Positions 19,876 through 30,851 are shown, counted from the stretch's first letter. The stretch: 64,000 nucleotides of DNA from Vittaforma corneae ATCC 50505 (GCF_000231115.1 NW_006889834.1:124001-188000), one strand, 5' to 3'. A program made the numbers and translations. Notes: generated by a model from the sequence alone, not told the origin.

Positions 19876-20096
19876 GCTGGATCAGCAGCTAATTAAAATG
19901 TTACTTTTAGCATTTGTTGTTTAAGATTGATGATATTAGATAAGCAATATAAAGACATTGTACAGTTAAAGCTATATTGATGGTTTGCAATCTACTTATA
20001 CACTAGCTATGCAAATAGCAGATGAAATACTCGTTCATTTGATTTGCATTGCTCAAATATTTGTTACGACTTTTATCTTCAGCTTTGACCAAGCCC

Positions 20097-23000
20097 ATGG
20101 ATGGATCAAATCTTGTTCAAGAAAGTCTCCTTGACTTGCAGTTTGGATATGATTTTTACTACGGCTTTGAACCAAAGCACGGATGGCTCCTGTCATATAG
20201 CATTGAAAAGAACAAGAACGACAGCCTAAACGTGACATTTTATTTTGTGGATGAGTTTTCTAATAACTTTAAAGTGCAGGTGCCATACTTTCCTTCAATA
20301 ATCGTTGAGTGTAAGGAAGAACTAAGTAGTGTAGAAGGATATCTTAAAAAGCGATATGAGGGATGTATACAAAGCACTGAAGTAGTTGAGAAAATCGATG
20401 TTAAGGAGTATAATCATCTTAACAAACCACCGAAGAAATTCTTAAAACTATACTTCAGGACAGAAACATCATTTCAAGAGTGCATAAAAAACTTAAAGGA
20501 TGTTATTCTAGAAAGCACCAAAAACAGGTACAAAAATGAAATTTATTCAGATTTATTCCAGGAGAAGTGTGCGAATGATATAGCAAGTGAGATCATTCAA
20601 ATCCACGAGTACGACATACCTTATGAAATTCACGTTGGAAATGAACACAAAATACGATGCGGATGCTGGTATGAAATATCATATGATGGTGAAAGCTATA
20701 AAATTGAACTCGACAAGCAGAAGATTGCATATCCAGACCTACGGATATTTGCGTTTGACATCGAAACCACCAAACCACCCTTAAAGTTCCCAAATCCCGA
20801 GTCTGATCAGGTGATGATGATTTCAATTATGACTGACGAGTTCGGCGAACTAATAACTAATAGACAAATTGTCTCAGAGGACATCCAAGTGTTTGAATAT
20901 CATGCTAAAGATGACATGCGGTGCATGTTCAGGGTTTCTAACGAGCCCTCGGAGGAAGCCCTGTTAATACGCTTTTTGGAAGTAATCTTGGAACACAGGC
21001 CACACATTATAACAACATACAACGGTAGTTTCTTTGACTGGCCATTTATTTGCAAAAGATTAAGCAAGTACAATATGAATTTATTTAATTCTATACAGTT
21101 TAAAGAGGTAAACGAATACTTTGATTGCCCCTTCATAATTCACTTGGACTGCTATAAATGGGTTAAGAGAGACTCGTACTTGCCAATGAATAACCAGGGC
21201 CTGAAGGACGTGGCGCGTATAAAACTTGGGTATTTTCCAGATGAGATAGATCCCGAAGACATGTTTAGGCTAGCTTCAGAAGATCCACAGAGACTTGCCT
21301 CGTATTCAGTCTCTGATGCAGTAGCGACCTATTATCTTTATCTGAAGTACGTGCATTCCCACATTTTCTCTGTGTGTTCTTTGATACCATTGCCACCTGT
21401 GCAGGTTTTGTGTAAAGGCGCCGGAACCCTTTGCGAGTCTCTTCTTTTAGCTGAATCTGTTAGCTACAAAATTCTTGTTCCACTTAAAAAAAGAACTGAT
21501 GGTCTCGAGTACTACAAAGGCCGTTTGATTGAAAATCTTACGTATGTAGGTGGCCATGTAGAGTCTCTTAGAGCTGGCATCTACAGGTCTGACTTTTACC
21601 AGGAATTTAATATAGACGATCAGGTGGTTGAGCTTATTATCGACAATCTTGACCAAATATTAGAAGATTACACCAGCTGTACTGATTACCAAGCAAAGAA
21701 GGAGCAATACATTTGCGAGATTAAAAGTTGCATAGGCAAAATAATGAGTAAGGGATGTATCTACCATCTGGATGTTGGTGCTATGTATCCTAATATTATA
21801 CTTACAAACAGGCTACAGCCGATTTCGGTTGTAAACGATGACGTTTGCATTAGATGTGATTATAACGATGAGAAAAATCAATGCAGAAAGAAAATGCAAT
21901 GGATTTCAAGGGTTGAGTATATGCCACCAGAAGCAAATGAAATTAATATGATTCGGAACCAACTTGAAAATGAAACATTTGCAGATTTTAATAGTGGCAT
22001 ATTAGAAAAAGTTGCCTATAAAGACTTGCCTGAAGGCAGGAGAAATGCAATATTGAAAGATAGAATAAGTGAATACTCAAAGAAGATATACAAGAGAGTT
22101 AAAAAGGTGGAGGAAAACAAAGAGGATATTTATATCTGCCAAAGAGAAATACCCTTTTATGTTGAAACTGTCCGGAAGTTCAGAGACCAGAGATACGTTT
22201 ACAAGAATCTGTACAAAAAGGCAGCTCAAGAGTATGAAAAGAACCCAACGAGTGAGAACAAAAAGAATCTTGTTGTTTATAATAGCTTGCAGGTTGCATA
22301 CAAATGTATTTTAAATTCGTTCTATGGATATGCCATGAGGGAGGGATCCAGATGGTTTTCTTTGGAGATGGCAGCTACGGTGTGCAATGTTGGTGGCCAA
22401 ATTATCAGGCTTGCAAAGGAGCTCGTTGAAAAGATAGGAATGCCGCTTGAGCTTGATACTGATGGCATTTGGGGAATGTTGCCCATCAGGTTTCCACACA
22501 CAATTTCATTTAACGGCAAGAGTGTTTCAGTTCTCAGTCTGATTTTAAATTATTTTGTCTGTAAAAAGTTCACAAACCATCAATACCAAGTAGCTAATGG
22601 TCACGGTGGATTTGATGCAGTGCAGCAAAATTCAATATTTTTCGAGCTTGATGGTCCGTACAAAACTATGGTCATTCCGTCGTCAACAGAAGAGAACAAG
22701 CTGCTAAAAAAGCGCTATGTGGTTTTTAATGAGGATAATAAGATTGTAGAACTCAAAGGATTTGAGCTTAAGCGCCGGGGCGAGTTGCATTTTATTAAAA
22801 AATTCCAAGAGGATATTTTCAATCATTTTAATGATGGTACAACCCTAAAAGAATGCTACGATTCGCTGGCAAGTATTTGCAACTACTGGATGGGCATTAT
22901 TGACCAACAAGGAGGTCCGTTGGATGATGAATCAATATTTTACCTGTTTTCCGAGTCAAGAAATATGTCTAAGAGTGTTGAAAGCTATGCAAATAGAAAA

Positions 23001-25517
23001 TCAAATATATTGAGCACGGCCAAAAGGCTTTCTGAATTCCTGGGTGATGACATTCTCGAAGAAAAGCTCAAGTGTGAATTTATTATCAGTAAATTTCCAA
23101 CCAGCGCCCCGATTGTCGACCGTGCCATACCTGTTATGATATTCCGTAGTGCTGAAAAGGATTTTTATCTAAAAAAGTGGTTGAAAACAGCAAATAATAC
23201 AGATCTAAGGGATATATTGGATTGGGGTTATTATAGAAAACGTTTTGAAAATATCCTTCAGAGGCTGATCGTTATTCCAGCATATTTGCAAAACATAGAG
23301 AATCCGATTCCAAGTGTTAGTCTTCCGAATTGGATGAAGGATGCATCGAAAAGAGAAAGATTGGAGTTTTCCGTAGTCAAGGACATTGAAGATTCTGTTG
23401 TAAAGAAGAACCTTTCTGATGTGTTCTACACAAAAAATCAGTCAAAAAAACCAAAAACTAATACAACGATCACTGGCGATTGTATGATGCATGTGTCTGT
23501 TGGTGTTTCGGATAATATTAAAACAGCAGTCGTCAGTCTGAAAAATTCAGCGTTTCTGGAATATATTGCTACAAATACATCGAAATGGATGGAGTTTTAC
23601 ACTAATAAGCTTTCATTTGCATCAATAGTAGCCAAGGTTGAGGTTGTTGATCGAAATTATGTCACAATCAAGTACTTGAATGGTAAATCTGTGAGCTTAG
23701 ATTTTGTTTGTGATTTATATCTTGATGTTTTCAACAAAAAGCACTTTGCTGAAAACCAGATTGTGAAAATGTACCTTCCCGACCAGAATCTCTCGAAAGA
23801 TCTGGTAAAAATTCAATCGGCAGTAAGTGAAGTGGAATCTAAAAAGTACTCAAAGTTCTTGAATCATTTTTCAATTATGAAAACATATAACAGATTTAAA
23901 CCCGAATACCAGTTTTTCAATCAAACAGATCTAGTGTGTGGAGCCGTTGACTGCGTTGTAATATCCTCATTTAACTATTTAAAAAAGCCAGCCTTTGTCA
24001 TTACAACCACCGAAACGTTTATAGTATCGGATACTAAACATCCTAATGTACTGAAGTTTAGTTTGAAGGATTTCATTGACATTCGTTTAAAAAATCATAG
24101 AGTTGTTGTTTTCAGCAAAGCAGATGCTAATTCCACAACAATATCTGATTCTTTTAAAAACTTTTATCAGCTCGCAGTTGATGTAGTGGCAACCTCGTTC
24201 TTAGAAACATTTGAAAACCTAATTAAGATTCACATTGAATTTAATTCTGAATTGAAAAAATGCTTCAGTAATCTCCTGGATATTTCAAAGTTCGCAAAAA
24301 TTCCTATTATGAACATCGATGACTCCGTTCTTGACTTGATGCTATACAGACACTTTTTCAGAAACGGTGTAATGCCTGTTCAAGACATTGAATTTTCACC
24401 TAAATTGATCAAGGATGAAACACATAGGTCGGGGTATTATAACTCATATTGCATCCAATTCGAAAGCTCCAATTCACTTATTTTATCCATTCTTGAATAC
24501 AAGGCAACAGCCTCAGATATTTCCTTATATCATGGATATCAAAGGAAAGATTTTCAAGTATTTAAAACCTTTCTAAAGGATTTGGTATTAAATGCTTTGA
24601 GGGGAAATGATGGACTCAAATCACTACTCTTGAAAATTCCATATTGGGCTAAAAAGGGCTCTGGAATCATTTCTTCAGATCTTCGAGAGGTCATTGAGAT
24701 TACTCATCAGCGATATAATATTGGACTGGTTTCAGTGCTGAAGGAGAACCATATTAAGATTGTTTCAGCTTCAAAGGATTTGATGATCATAGATACCGAA
24801 AAACCAACCTTGGACGGATGCAACTCTTTTGTTGAGTATTTGAAGAACAAAATATCATCTATTCCAGGATATGAGTTATTGAACTTGAAGGTTTTGAGGA
24901 TATTTGGAAAGCTTGGGTTTGTAGATCAAACGAATTATTTCTTCTATGAAAATAACGAGTTTATTTCTGGATTTTCTGAATGTAAAATTCCACTGTCATT
25001 TCTGAAATTATACTTTTCAGACGCTGAAGTTAAAAACGAGGACGTCTATAGCTTAGTGAAGCATGTCGACAGAAAAACCCTCAAAGCAATGCTCCGACTG
25101 CTTTCCTATAAACGGGATATTCATGGGCTTGCATCAAATTGCTACCGACTAATGAGATGCAGTGAATTTGACGACCTTGATGAGCCAGAGTTTAGTTTGA
25201 CAGTATATTGCAGAAAGTGCGGATTTGAAAACTTTCTCAGAAAGCACTGCATTAAATGTTATTCAGTAATCGACCAAGAGCAAGTTAAAAAAGAAGCAAG
25301 TGAATATCTTAAATATTGTTGGAAAATGCAAATATTCGGGAACAGGTTCTGCAACAAATGCGGTTGCTGTGAAGAGAAAAAGCTAAAAGAGTACTGTTGT
25401 TGTGGAGGAAAGCTTGTCAAAAAAGAATATTTAGAAGATGTGTGCAAAATACAGAATTTTGTTTCATCAAAGGTTTTTGACTGTGAGGTTGAAAAGTTTA
25501 AAAGTTTTTTCAAATAA
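20097..25517 (+). CDS. POL2: DNA polymerase epsilon catalytic subunit
   Basis: The 1806-residue leading-strand polymerase starts at a CCCATGG. The frame extends 48 bases upstream to an ATG at 20049 without that signal. Exonuclease motifs are intact: FDIETT (about 220), NGSFFDWPF and YSVSDAVATYY. Polymerase motif A (DVGAMYPNIILTNRLQP, about 560), motif B (CILNSFYGYAMREGSRW) and motif C (ELDTDGIWGMLP, about 787) are present. The Fe-S cysteines of the catalytic domain are visible as CIRC, a third C nine residues on, and ICQRE. The inactive C-terminal half is retained, shortened, and ends in two Cys-rich modules (CRKCG...CIKC and CNKCGCC...CCCGG). Yeast Pol2 has 2222 residues. Confidence 0.97.
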   Translation: MDGSNLVQESLLDLQFGYDFYYGFEPKHGWLLSYSIEKNKNDSLNVTFYFVDEFSNNFKVQVPYFPSIIVECKEELSSVEGYLKKRYEGCIQSTEVVEKIDVKEYNHLNKPPKKFLKLYFRTETSFQECIKNLKDVILESTKNRYKNEIYSDLFQEKCANDIASEIIQIHEYDIPYEIHVGNEHKIRCGCWYEISYDGESYKIELDKQKIAYPDLRIFAFDIETTKPPLKFPNPESDQVMMISIMTDEFGELITNRQIVSEDIQVFEYHAKDDMRCMFRVSNEPSEEALLIRFLEVILEHRPHIITTYNGSFFDWPFICKRLSKYNMNLFNSIQFKEVNEYFDCPFIIHLDCYKWVKRDSYLPMNNQGLKDVARIKLGYFPDEIDPEDMFRLASEDPQRLASYSVSDAVATYYLYLKYVHSHIFSVCSLIPLPPVQVLCKGAGTLCESLLLAESVSYKILVPLKKRTDGLEYYKGRLIENLTYVGGHVESLRAGIYRSDFYQEFNIDDQVVELIIDNLDQILEDYTSCTDYQAKKEQYICEIKSCIGKIMSKGCIYHLDVGAMYPNIILTNRLQPISVVNDDVCIRCDYNDEKNQCRKKMQWISRVEYMPPEANEINMIRNQLENETFADFNSGILEKVAYKDLPEGRRNAILKDRISEYSKKIYKRVKKVEENKEDIYICQREIPFYVETVRKFRDQRYVYKNLYKKAAQEYEKNPTSENKKNLVVYNSLQVAYKCILNSFYGYAMREGSRWFSLEMAATVCNVGGQIIRLAKELVEKIGMPLELDTDGIWGMLPIRFPHTISFNGKSVSVLSLILNYFVCKKFTNHQYQVANGHGGFDAVQQNSIFFELDGPYKTMVIPSSTEENKLLKKRYVVFNEDNKIVELKGFELKRRGELHFIKKFQEDIFNHFNDGTTLKECYDSLASICNYWMGIIDQQGGPLDDESIFYLFSESRNMSKSVESYANRKSNILSTAKRLSEFLGDDILEEKLKCEFIISKFPTSAPIVDRAIPVMIFRSAEKDFYLKKWLKTANNTDLRDILDWGYYRKRFENILQRLIVIPAYLQNIENPIPSVSLPNWMKDASKRERLEFSVVKDIEDSVVKKNLSDVFYTKNQSKKPKTNTTITGDCMMHVSVGVSDNIKTAVVSLKNSAFLEYIATNTSKWMEFYTNKLSFASIVAKVEVVDRNYVTIKYLNGKSVSLDFVCDLYLDVFNKKHFAENQIVKMYLPDQNLSKDLVKIQSAVSEVESKKYSKFLNHFSIMKTYNRFKPEYQFFNQTDLVCGAVDCVVISSFNYLKKPAFVITTTETFIVSDTKHPNVLKFSLKDFIDIRLKNHRVVVFSKADANSTTISDSFKNFYQLAVDVVATSFLETFENLIKIHIEFNSELKKCFSNLLDISKFAKIPIMNIDDSVLDLMLYRHFFRNGVMPVQDIEFSPKLIKDETHRSGYYNSYCIQFESSNSLILSILEYKATASDISLYHGYQRKDFQVFKTFLKDLVLNALRGNDGLKSLLLKIPYWAKKGSGIISSDLREVIEITHQRYNIGLVSVLKENHIKIVSASKDLMIIDTEKPTLDGCNSFVEYLKNKISSIPGYELLNLKVLRIFGKLGFVDQTNYFFYENNEFISGFSECKIPLSFLKLYFSDAEVKNEDVYSLVKHVDRKTLKAMLRLLSYKRDIHGLASNCYRLMRCSEFDDLDEPEFSLTVYCRKCGFENFLRKHCIKCYSVIDQEQVKKEASEYLKYCWKMQIFGNRFCNKCGCCEEKKLKEYCCCGGKLVKKEYLEDVCKIQNFVSSKVFDCEVEKFKSFFK

Positions 25518-25703
25518 ATGCCATTTGTTGATGTCTATCTTTACAACATCTGTCGAGCAACATTGATCATAATTGTACTAATTTTTTAATACTTCTGTGC
25601 CTGAAATAGACAAACCCGTGTTGGTGTCGATACTCAACTCTTTAACACTATCCTGTATCAGAACCACTGGAAGGCAATAAATCCACATTTGCTAGCAATT
25701 ACC

Positions 25704-26105
25704 TCAGAAAAATGATTGCAGAACTATTTCCTGTCCATTCTTCAAAATATAGTGCTCGCCAATATGCTCAAGTGTCAAATTTTGATTGTAATATCTGTTT
25801 AAATGCATACAAATAATATACAGCAGAATCATATCATCCATGTCATCAAAGTAGTAAATCGAGAATGTGGTATTTTTGATGTCCGAAATATTAGTGAGAA
25901 TATTGAATACCAACTCATACCTGAAGGTATCTCTTGGATCATTTCTGAAGTATATTTTCAACTTGCTTGTGGAATCAAAACTAGCGTCTGGAACTAGCAT
26001 TTCATATTTATCATTTATAGTTGCGATGTGGACCATATGTTGGTATAGCCATACAACATTGTGAATGTTTTCATTTCTTTCCTCAAATATTGTTCTACAT
26101 TCCAT
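25704..26105 (-). CDS. Hypothetical protein, 133 aa
   Basis: The ATG at 26105 lies six bases after CCC, which supports a real gene. The product is acidic and rich in Tyr, Ile and Asp. The order of predicted strands and helices (VVWLYQHMVHIATIND, then KLKIYFRNDP, then FSIYYFDDMDD) suggests a small mixed alpha/beta domain. There is no signal peptide, membrane span or catalytic motif. I do not recognise it. It is convergent with POL2. Confidence 0.6.
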   Translation of the reverse strand: MECRTIFEERNENIHNVVWLYQHMVHIATINDKYEMLVPDASFDSTSKLKIYFRNDPRDTFRYELVFNILTNISDIKNTTFSIYYFDDMDDMILLYIICMHLNRYYNQNLTLEHIGEHYILKNGQEIVLQSFF

Positions 26106-26427
26106 TTACGAGGGTAAGAGTTTATTTGAAGCAAAAATTTTGTCTCTCAAAAGTGCTAGTATAAACAGATAGGCAACTAGAAACTCCATGGACCAATAAA
26201 TCCGAGGATTGCCTATTCTTAAATAAACATAGTGGTTGTATTTAAGCTTAATACCACGGAATTGTATAGTACCATATGCATACTCTGTCTGTAGCTACTA
26301 TTGCTGGTATGGATTACCTTGAGGTCGAGTGCAATACATTAGCCATGGTCAGCGTTAAGGACTCAACCAAAGATCCAATACATATTCGACCTGTGGCTTA
26401 TTTAAATTTTGGTGATGTTTTTATGGA
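26106..26427. other. Spacer between divergent genes, holding a 51-codon ORF
   Basis: An ATG at 26276 opens 51 codons that end at 26431, overlapping the MSH5 start as ATGA. It lacks a C-rich signal and a recognisable product, so I do not call it a gene. Nothing else stands out. Confidence 0.3.
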
Positions 26428-28149
26428 ATGAATAAATCTTCCATTTTGTCTATTTGTAACGAAAGCAACAGAGTTGGAATGTGCTACTACGATGGAAACA
26501 AATACAGGATATTCGCTCCCTTTTACGACTACTTTACTCTTTCTAAGGCATTAAAAATAATTGATGAATGTTTTCCGGACATTATTATTGCTTCCGTTTC
26601 CGAAGTATTTCAAGAAATGCTGAAAAGTAAATATGCTGAAAAAGTAATATATATGCATACAAGATCAAAAAATATAGCCTTTAAAGATATTGATAAGCTG
26701 GAAAATGCAACCATTCGATTACTAAGTAGTTTTACGAACCATTATCCCTTAGTTGGTGTGGAAGGCGATAAGATTGTTGGTTATGCGGGGGAATACATAA
26801 TAGAAAAGGTCAATGCTGGGGCATTCTTCATAGACAATTCTGTAATTTCAAATATAACGGATTTTAAGAGGCTAAATTTGATAGTTAAAAACGCAATTAC
26901 ACGGTTTGGAAGATGCACTTTGGTTCGCTGGATTTCACAGCCACTAATATCAGAACAGGAAGTTGCTGAAAGAAGATCAAAGATCGAGTACATGGTTTGC
27001 AAGGTTCCAAAGCTGTTGAAGCTGTTGAGAAAGTGCAAAATTAACTGTTTTGATCAAAAAATTAATTTTTCCAAACTGAAGCTGTTTATCAAGTCAGCTT
27101 TGATAATACAAAAGCTATTGCATGAGAAGCTAGCTCTTCCAAATAGAAAGAGGTATTTAAAATTGTACAAAATACTCAGAATTTTTGATAAAAATGGCAT
27201 ATCTAACGGAAAGGATAGGAAGCTTGATGAGCTAAGGAGCTTCATTGATAAAATACCACTAATCCTGGAAAATACAACCAGAAAACTATCTCAAAAATAC
27301 CAAATACCCATTAGCTCAGTTTACATTCCTGGTGCTGGGTTCTTTATTGAAAGTGGACAGTCGCTTCAAGATACCATTTTTACAGTTAAGGACAAGTTCT
27401 ACTGCAAAAATGAGGATATGAAAAACCTTGATGCCAAAATTGGCGATCCCTACGAGCGAATTAACGCTAGAGAAATTGAAATTTCTATAAGAGTTATCGA
27501 GAAAATCCACAAAACAAAGCTATCACCACTATACGATTTTATCGGCGAGGTTGACTCGTGTATTTCACTATACTTGAATACAAATGGGTCATTTACAGAA
27601 TGTTGTTCATCCTCAACATTTGAATACCAAAACATATCGTTTCACAAAACATCTGTGCTTTTAGGCGGGTTTAACACAATAGATTTAATCGAGTCTATTA
27701 TCATTAATCAGATTGGGGGCTGTGTTGACCAATCATCTGCCAGATATCCGCTCTTTAAAAGGCTAGCTTTCAAAATTCAAAATGAAAAGCATGCCAGTGT
27801 TCACAACAGTGCATTCCAGAACGAAGTAATCCAGCTTTCTAAGATATTTAGACACAGCGACGAAAATACTCTGTGTTTACTTGAAGGCATTGCAGAGTCT
27901 ACGACACCAACAGAAGGACTAGACATATTCTCATCATTTATTCAAAAAATTACTGCACGATTCCTGATAATCAGTACAAGCTATGAACTTTGCGATCTTA
28001 AAAATATTAAAAACTTGGTAAGTGTTCATTTCTATCAACTTAAAGATGGAAAGCCCCATTTGTTAGATGGTAAAGCAGAATTAGACTGTGAGCAGTCTGG
28101 AATATGCGATGAGTTCGAAGAATACATTCAAATGACCAGCCACCAATAA
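26428..28149 (+). CDS. MSH5: MutS homologue of MSH5 type with degenerate ATPase site
   Basis: The 573-residue product aligns with MSH5 from its start (VGMCYYDGNKY) through the MutS core (FGRCTLVRWISQPLIS, ERRSKIEYMV). It has the MSH5-like VYIPGAGFFIES and LDAKIGDPYERINAREIEI segments. MSH5 pairs with MSH4 to stabilise meiotic recombination intermediates. The ATPase domain (about 400-535) still follows the family pattern, but the P-loop is replaced by GGFNTIDL (about 412) and Walker B by LCLLEGIAES (about 482). ATP binding and hydrolysis are therefore unlikely. The protein is roughly 250-300 residues shorter than animal or yeast MSH5. The frame is intact and long, which argues against simple decay. 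Confidence 0.8.
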   Translation: MNKSSILSICNESNRVGMCYYDGNKYRIFAPFYDYFTLSKALKIIDECFPDIIIASVSEVFQEMLKSKYAEKVIYMHTRSKNIAFKDIDKLENATIRLLSSFTNHYPLVGVEGDKIVGYAGEYIIEKVNAGAFFIDNSVISNITDFKRLNLIVKNAITRFGRCTLVRWISQPLISEQEVAERRSKIEYMVCKVPKLLKLLRKCKINCFDQKINFSKLKLFIKSALIIQKLLHEKLALPNRKRYLKLYKILRIFDKNGISNGKDRKLDELRSFIDKIPLILENTTRKLSQKYQIPISSVYIPGAGFFIESGQSLQDTIFTVKDKFYCKNEDMKNLDAKIGDPYERINAREIEISIRVIEKIHKTKLSPLYDFIGEVDSCISLYLNTNGSFTECCSSSTFEYQNISFHKTSVLLGGFNTIDLIESIIINQIGGCVDQSSARYPLFKRLAFKIQNEKHASVHNSAFQNEVIQLSKIFRHSDENTLCLLEGIAESTTPTEGLDIFSSFIQKITARFLIISTSYELCDLKNIKNLVSVHFYQLKDGKPHLLDGKAELDCEQSGICDEFEEYIQMTSHQ

Positions 28150-28421
28150 AAGCATGGTCCACAAGGCATTATTGATATTTAACTGCTGTTACGTGCTGTA
28201 TTATGGATCATTTGATAGACAATAGTTTATTGAAAATGCATGGTACTAGCTAGTATTCACGTTATAGCAAAAATTGTAATAAGGGCTTCAACTAGGCTGA
28301 ATTTAAAGCTTCTATTTGTTGCTTGTCCAATGCATACGTGCATTCATTTTAATGCATCTATTCTCAAGAACGCTTTCTGTATTGCTGCTTCGTGTAAATT
28401 TTGGCTACATCCTTTACACCC

Positions 28422-30851
28422 ATGAATAAAGACACTGCTTTGCAATATCTACACAACGCACTTCAGCCAGATGGAAATATTCGTGCCGAAGCTGAAAGAG
28501 CGATTAAGTCTTTTATTCAATCCAGCTTTCAGGACTCTCTGACATTGTTCATTCAAATAATCTTTGACACGTCTGTTCCTCAGCCAAGCAGACAAATTTG
28601 CTCAATCATTGTGAAGAACTGCCTGCATTCAAAAAACCAGAGGTTGCAAAAGAGCTATGAATCCAACTGGCTTTCATGTCCTATTGAGTTCAGATCAAAC
28701 TTTATTAGTCTTTTGAACAAAAATCTTGACTGTAAGGAACAGAGCATATTTTCTAACATAACGAAAATATACGGTTCCATCATCAGAATTGAAACATCAA
28801 ATAGAACAGGCATAGATATTTTAAAAACCCTGCAGGCTGGCATTTCAAATCAAAGCTTTGCAGTGGGTATTTTAGAGTCCATTGCGCATGCATGTGATCA
28901 ATTGTACGAGGAAACATTGTATGAATTTGGAAATGAAAAGCATGACATCTTTAATATCAGCATGTTTTACTTAAAGCCTGGCGCAGGTCCATCTAGAAAC
29001 ATTATATTTTCAACTCTTCGTTGCATTTTAAGCTGTCTTGAGGTTTTTGAGGATATTTTAAGCTCTGAAAATGCCAGGCATGAGTTTATTTATAAGATTT
29101 TTGCCACAGAGAAGCCTGATTCTGAAGTGCTAGAGATTAGTCTTGAGGTAATTAATAGATTTGTCGATGTATATAGCTGCTTGACTGATAGCGAGTTAAT
29201 GCCTATTTGCCAGTTTTATCTGTCATATTTTGACAGCAAACACGACGAGGTTCCTCTTCAGATATTTGACTTTTGGTCTTTGCTGTTGGAGCTGGAAAAA
29301 TACACGATTTTAAAGCCGCTTGTATCAACACTTGTGCCCAACCTGCTGCTGTGTATAACAAAAGAAGACGTTTGTGATTTATCGCCTTCTCCACACAAGG
29401 CAGCATGCTCACTTTTGATGGATATTACCTCGAAAATGAAAATTTTACTGCTGAGCGACCAAATGTACCAGAACTTTATTTTGAACAACCTTAGTTCATC
29501 AGAATTAGAGAAGCACGCAATCGGAGCAACTGCGCTTGGCTGTATCTGCACTGCTGGCTCTGATGACTTTCTGTACCAAGTACTTCCAATATTGATAAAT
29601 GATCTGGGACATGATGAATGCGTCAATGAGGCATTGTTTGCTATTGCAAGGGTGTGCGAAAACGATATATCACTAGCCGTTAATTTTCTCCCAACAATCA
29701 TACAAAAAGTTGGCATTTTGATAGAGTCAAGAACTAAAGTTGCAGTGAACGCAGTGCTCGTTTACAACTCAATACTATTGTCCATGAAGGCTGATATTGT
29801 TAAAGAAGTTGAAAACATTGTGCTTTTCCATTATTCTGACATTCTGTCTATCCTCGTTTATAGGCTAGACCAGGCAGAGCCCAGTGAATATGAACTAAGA
29901 TCAGTTCTAAACTTGACTCTATCAGAACTAATCCTGTGCTGCCCAAGCAGTCATAAGAACATTCTTGACCAGCTTCAAAGCTATCTTCTCACGAAAGTGA
30001 AGTCTGCAATCCAAACAGTCAAAACGTCCGTAGACCAGCAGTTTTTAGTTTTTGATGATGTTTTGTGCAGCTACATTGTACTTCTTGAGTCATGTTTGAG
30101 TATGAAGAAGATATTTGATGCCGACGAAATAGCTGAAGTCTTTATACAGTGTCTTTTGTTACCCAAGATGCTTGTTCAAGGAGAAATTTACATTGTGATC
30201 TCAAAGCTTTTAACTCACTTTTCGATATATTTGAAAAGATTTATTCCATTTGCATTGCGGGACATCTCTAGTGATGAAAGCTTTGTTCTCAAATCAGCGC
30301 TTAATCTCCTTTCTGATTGCGCCATTTTATTAGAATCGAATTTCATTGAATTTACAAATACTGTTATACCAGCGCTAGCGAACGCCATCACATCACCTGA
30401 TGTGTCCTTAGAAATCAAGCCCAGGATCATTGTGTCACTAGGAGATATTGCATTGGCCGTTGGAAAAAGCTTTGAGCCATATGTTTCATTGTGTGTAATG
30501 TTGCTAACTCAAATTAACACACTAAGCCGCGAGGGAGACGAGGACTATGTTGATAATTTGCGAAAGGCAGTAATTCAACTATTCAGCTGTCTCTTTTTAT
30601 CTGTTGGAAATACCGATGAAATGCGTCTATCCCTAAATGAAATACTGAGCAATATTAAAGTTGCCATACAACATGATAAAGAAAGTGCATATGTAAAGGA
30701 GTCTCTTAACATAATCTGCGACATCCAGACTATTTTTGGAACTGATAAAATTACCGAAGACTGGGTAGTTAAGTTTTTGCATGAGGTTATAAGGAATTCT
30801 ACTGGAAATACTGGTCAAAAGGCAAAAGAGATATTAGAAACGATATATTAA
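28422..30851 (+). CDS. KAP95: Importin beta-1 (karyopherin Kap95)
   Basis: This 809-residue HEAT-repeat protein starts at CCCATG (28422); the frame is open 21 bases further upstream without an ATG. The importin-beta N-terminal domain (QYLHNALQPDGNIRAEAERAI, then RQICSIIVKNCL) is followed by about 18 paired helices. The IFDFWSLLLELE segment matches the FW...E motif of the family. It carries NLS cargo, usually with importin alpha, through nuclear pores in a RanGTP-regulated manner. Length is close to yeast Kap95 (861). Another importin-beta family member cannot be fully excluded. Confidence 0.85.
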   Translation: MNKDTALQYLHNALQPDGNIRAEAERAIKSFIQSSFQDSLTLFIQIIFDTSVPQPSRQICSIIVKNCLHSKNQRLQKSYESNWLSCPIEFRSNFISLLNKNLDCKEQSIFSNITKIYGSIIRIETSNRTGIDILKTLQAGISNQSFAVGILESIAHACDQLYEETLYEFGNEKHDIFNISMFYLKPGAGPSRNIIFSTLRCILSCLEVFEDILSSENARHEFIYKIFATEKPDSEVLEISLEVINRFVDVYSCLTDSELMPICQFYLSYFDSKHDEVPLQIFDFWSLLLELEKYTILKPLVSTLVPNLLLCITKEDVCDLSPSPHKAACSLLMDITSKMKILLLSDQMYQNFILNNLSSSELEKHAIGATALGCICTAGSDDFLYQVLPILINDLGHDECVNEALFAIARVCENDISLAVNFLPTIIQKVGILIESRTKVAVNAVLVYNSILLSMKADIVKEVENIVLFHYSDILSILVYRLDQAEPSEYELRSVLNLTLSELILCCPSSHKNILDQLQSYLLTKVKSAIQTVKTSVDQQFLVFDDVLCSYIVLLESCLSMKKIFDADEIAEVFIQCLLLPKMLVQGEIYIVISKLLTHFSIYLKRFIPFALRDISSDESFVLKSALNLLSDCAILLESNFIEFTNTVIPALANAITSPDVSLEIKPRIIVSLGDIALAVGKSFEPYVSLCVMLLTQINTLSREGDEDYVDNLRKAVIQLFSCLFLSVGNTDEMRLSLNEILSNIKVAIQHDKESAYVKESLNIICDIQTIFGTDKITEDWVVKFLHEVIRNSTGNTGQKAKEILETIY

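Noticed and set aside
26276..26431. 51-codon ORF overlapping the MSH5 start as ATGA
   Set aside because: No C-rich start signal and no recognisable product; MSH5 already begins at its expected N-terminus, so it is not a missing exon.
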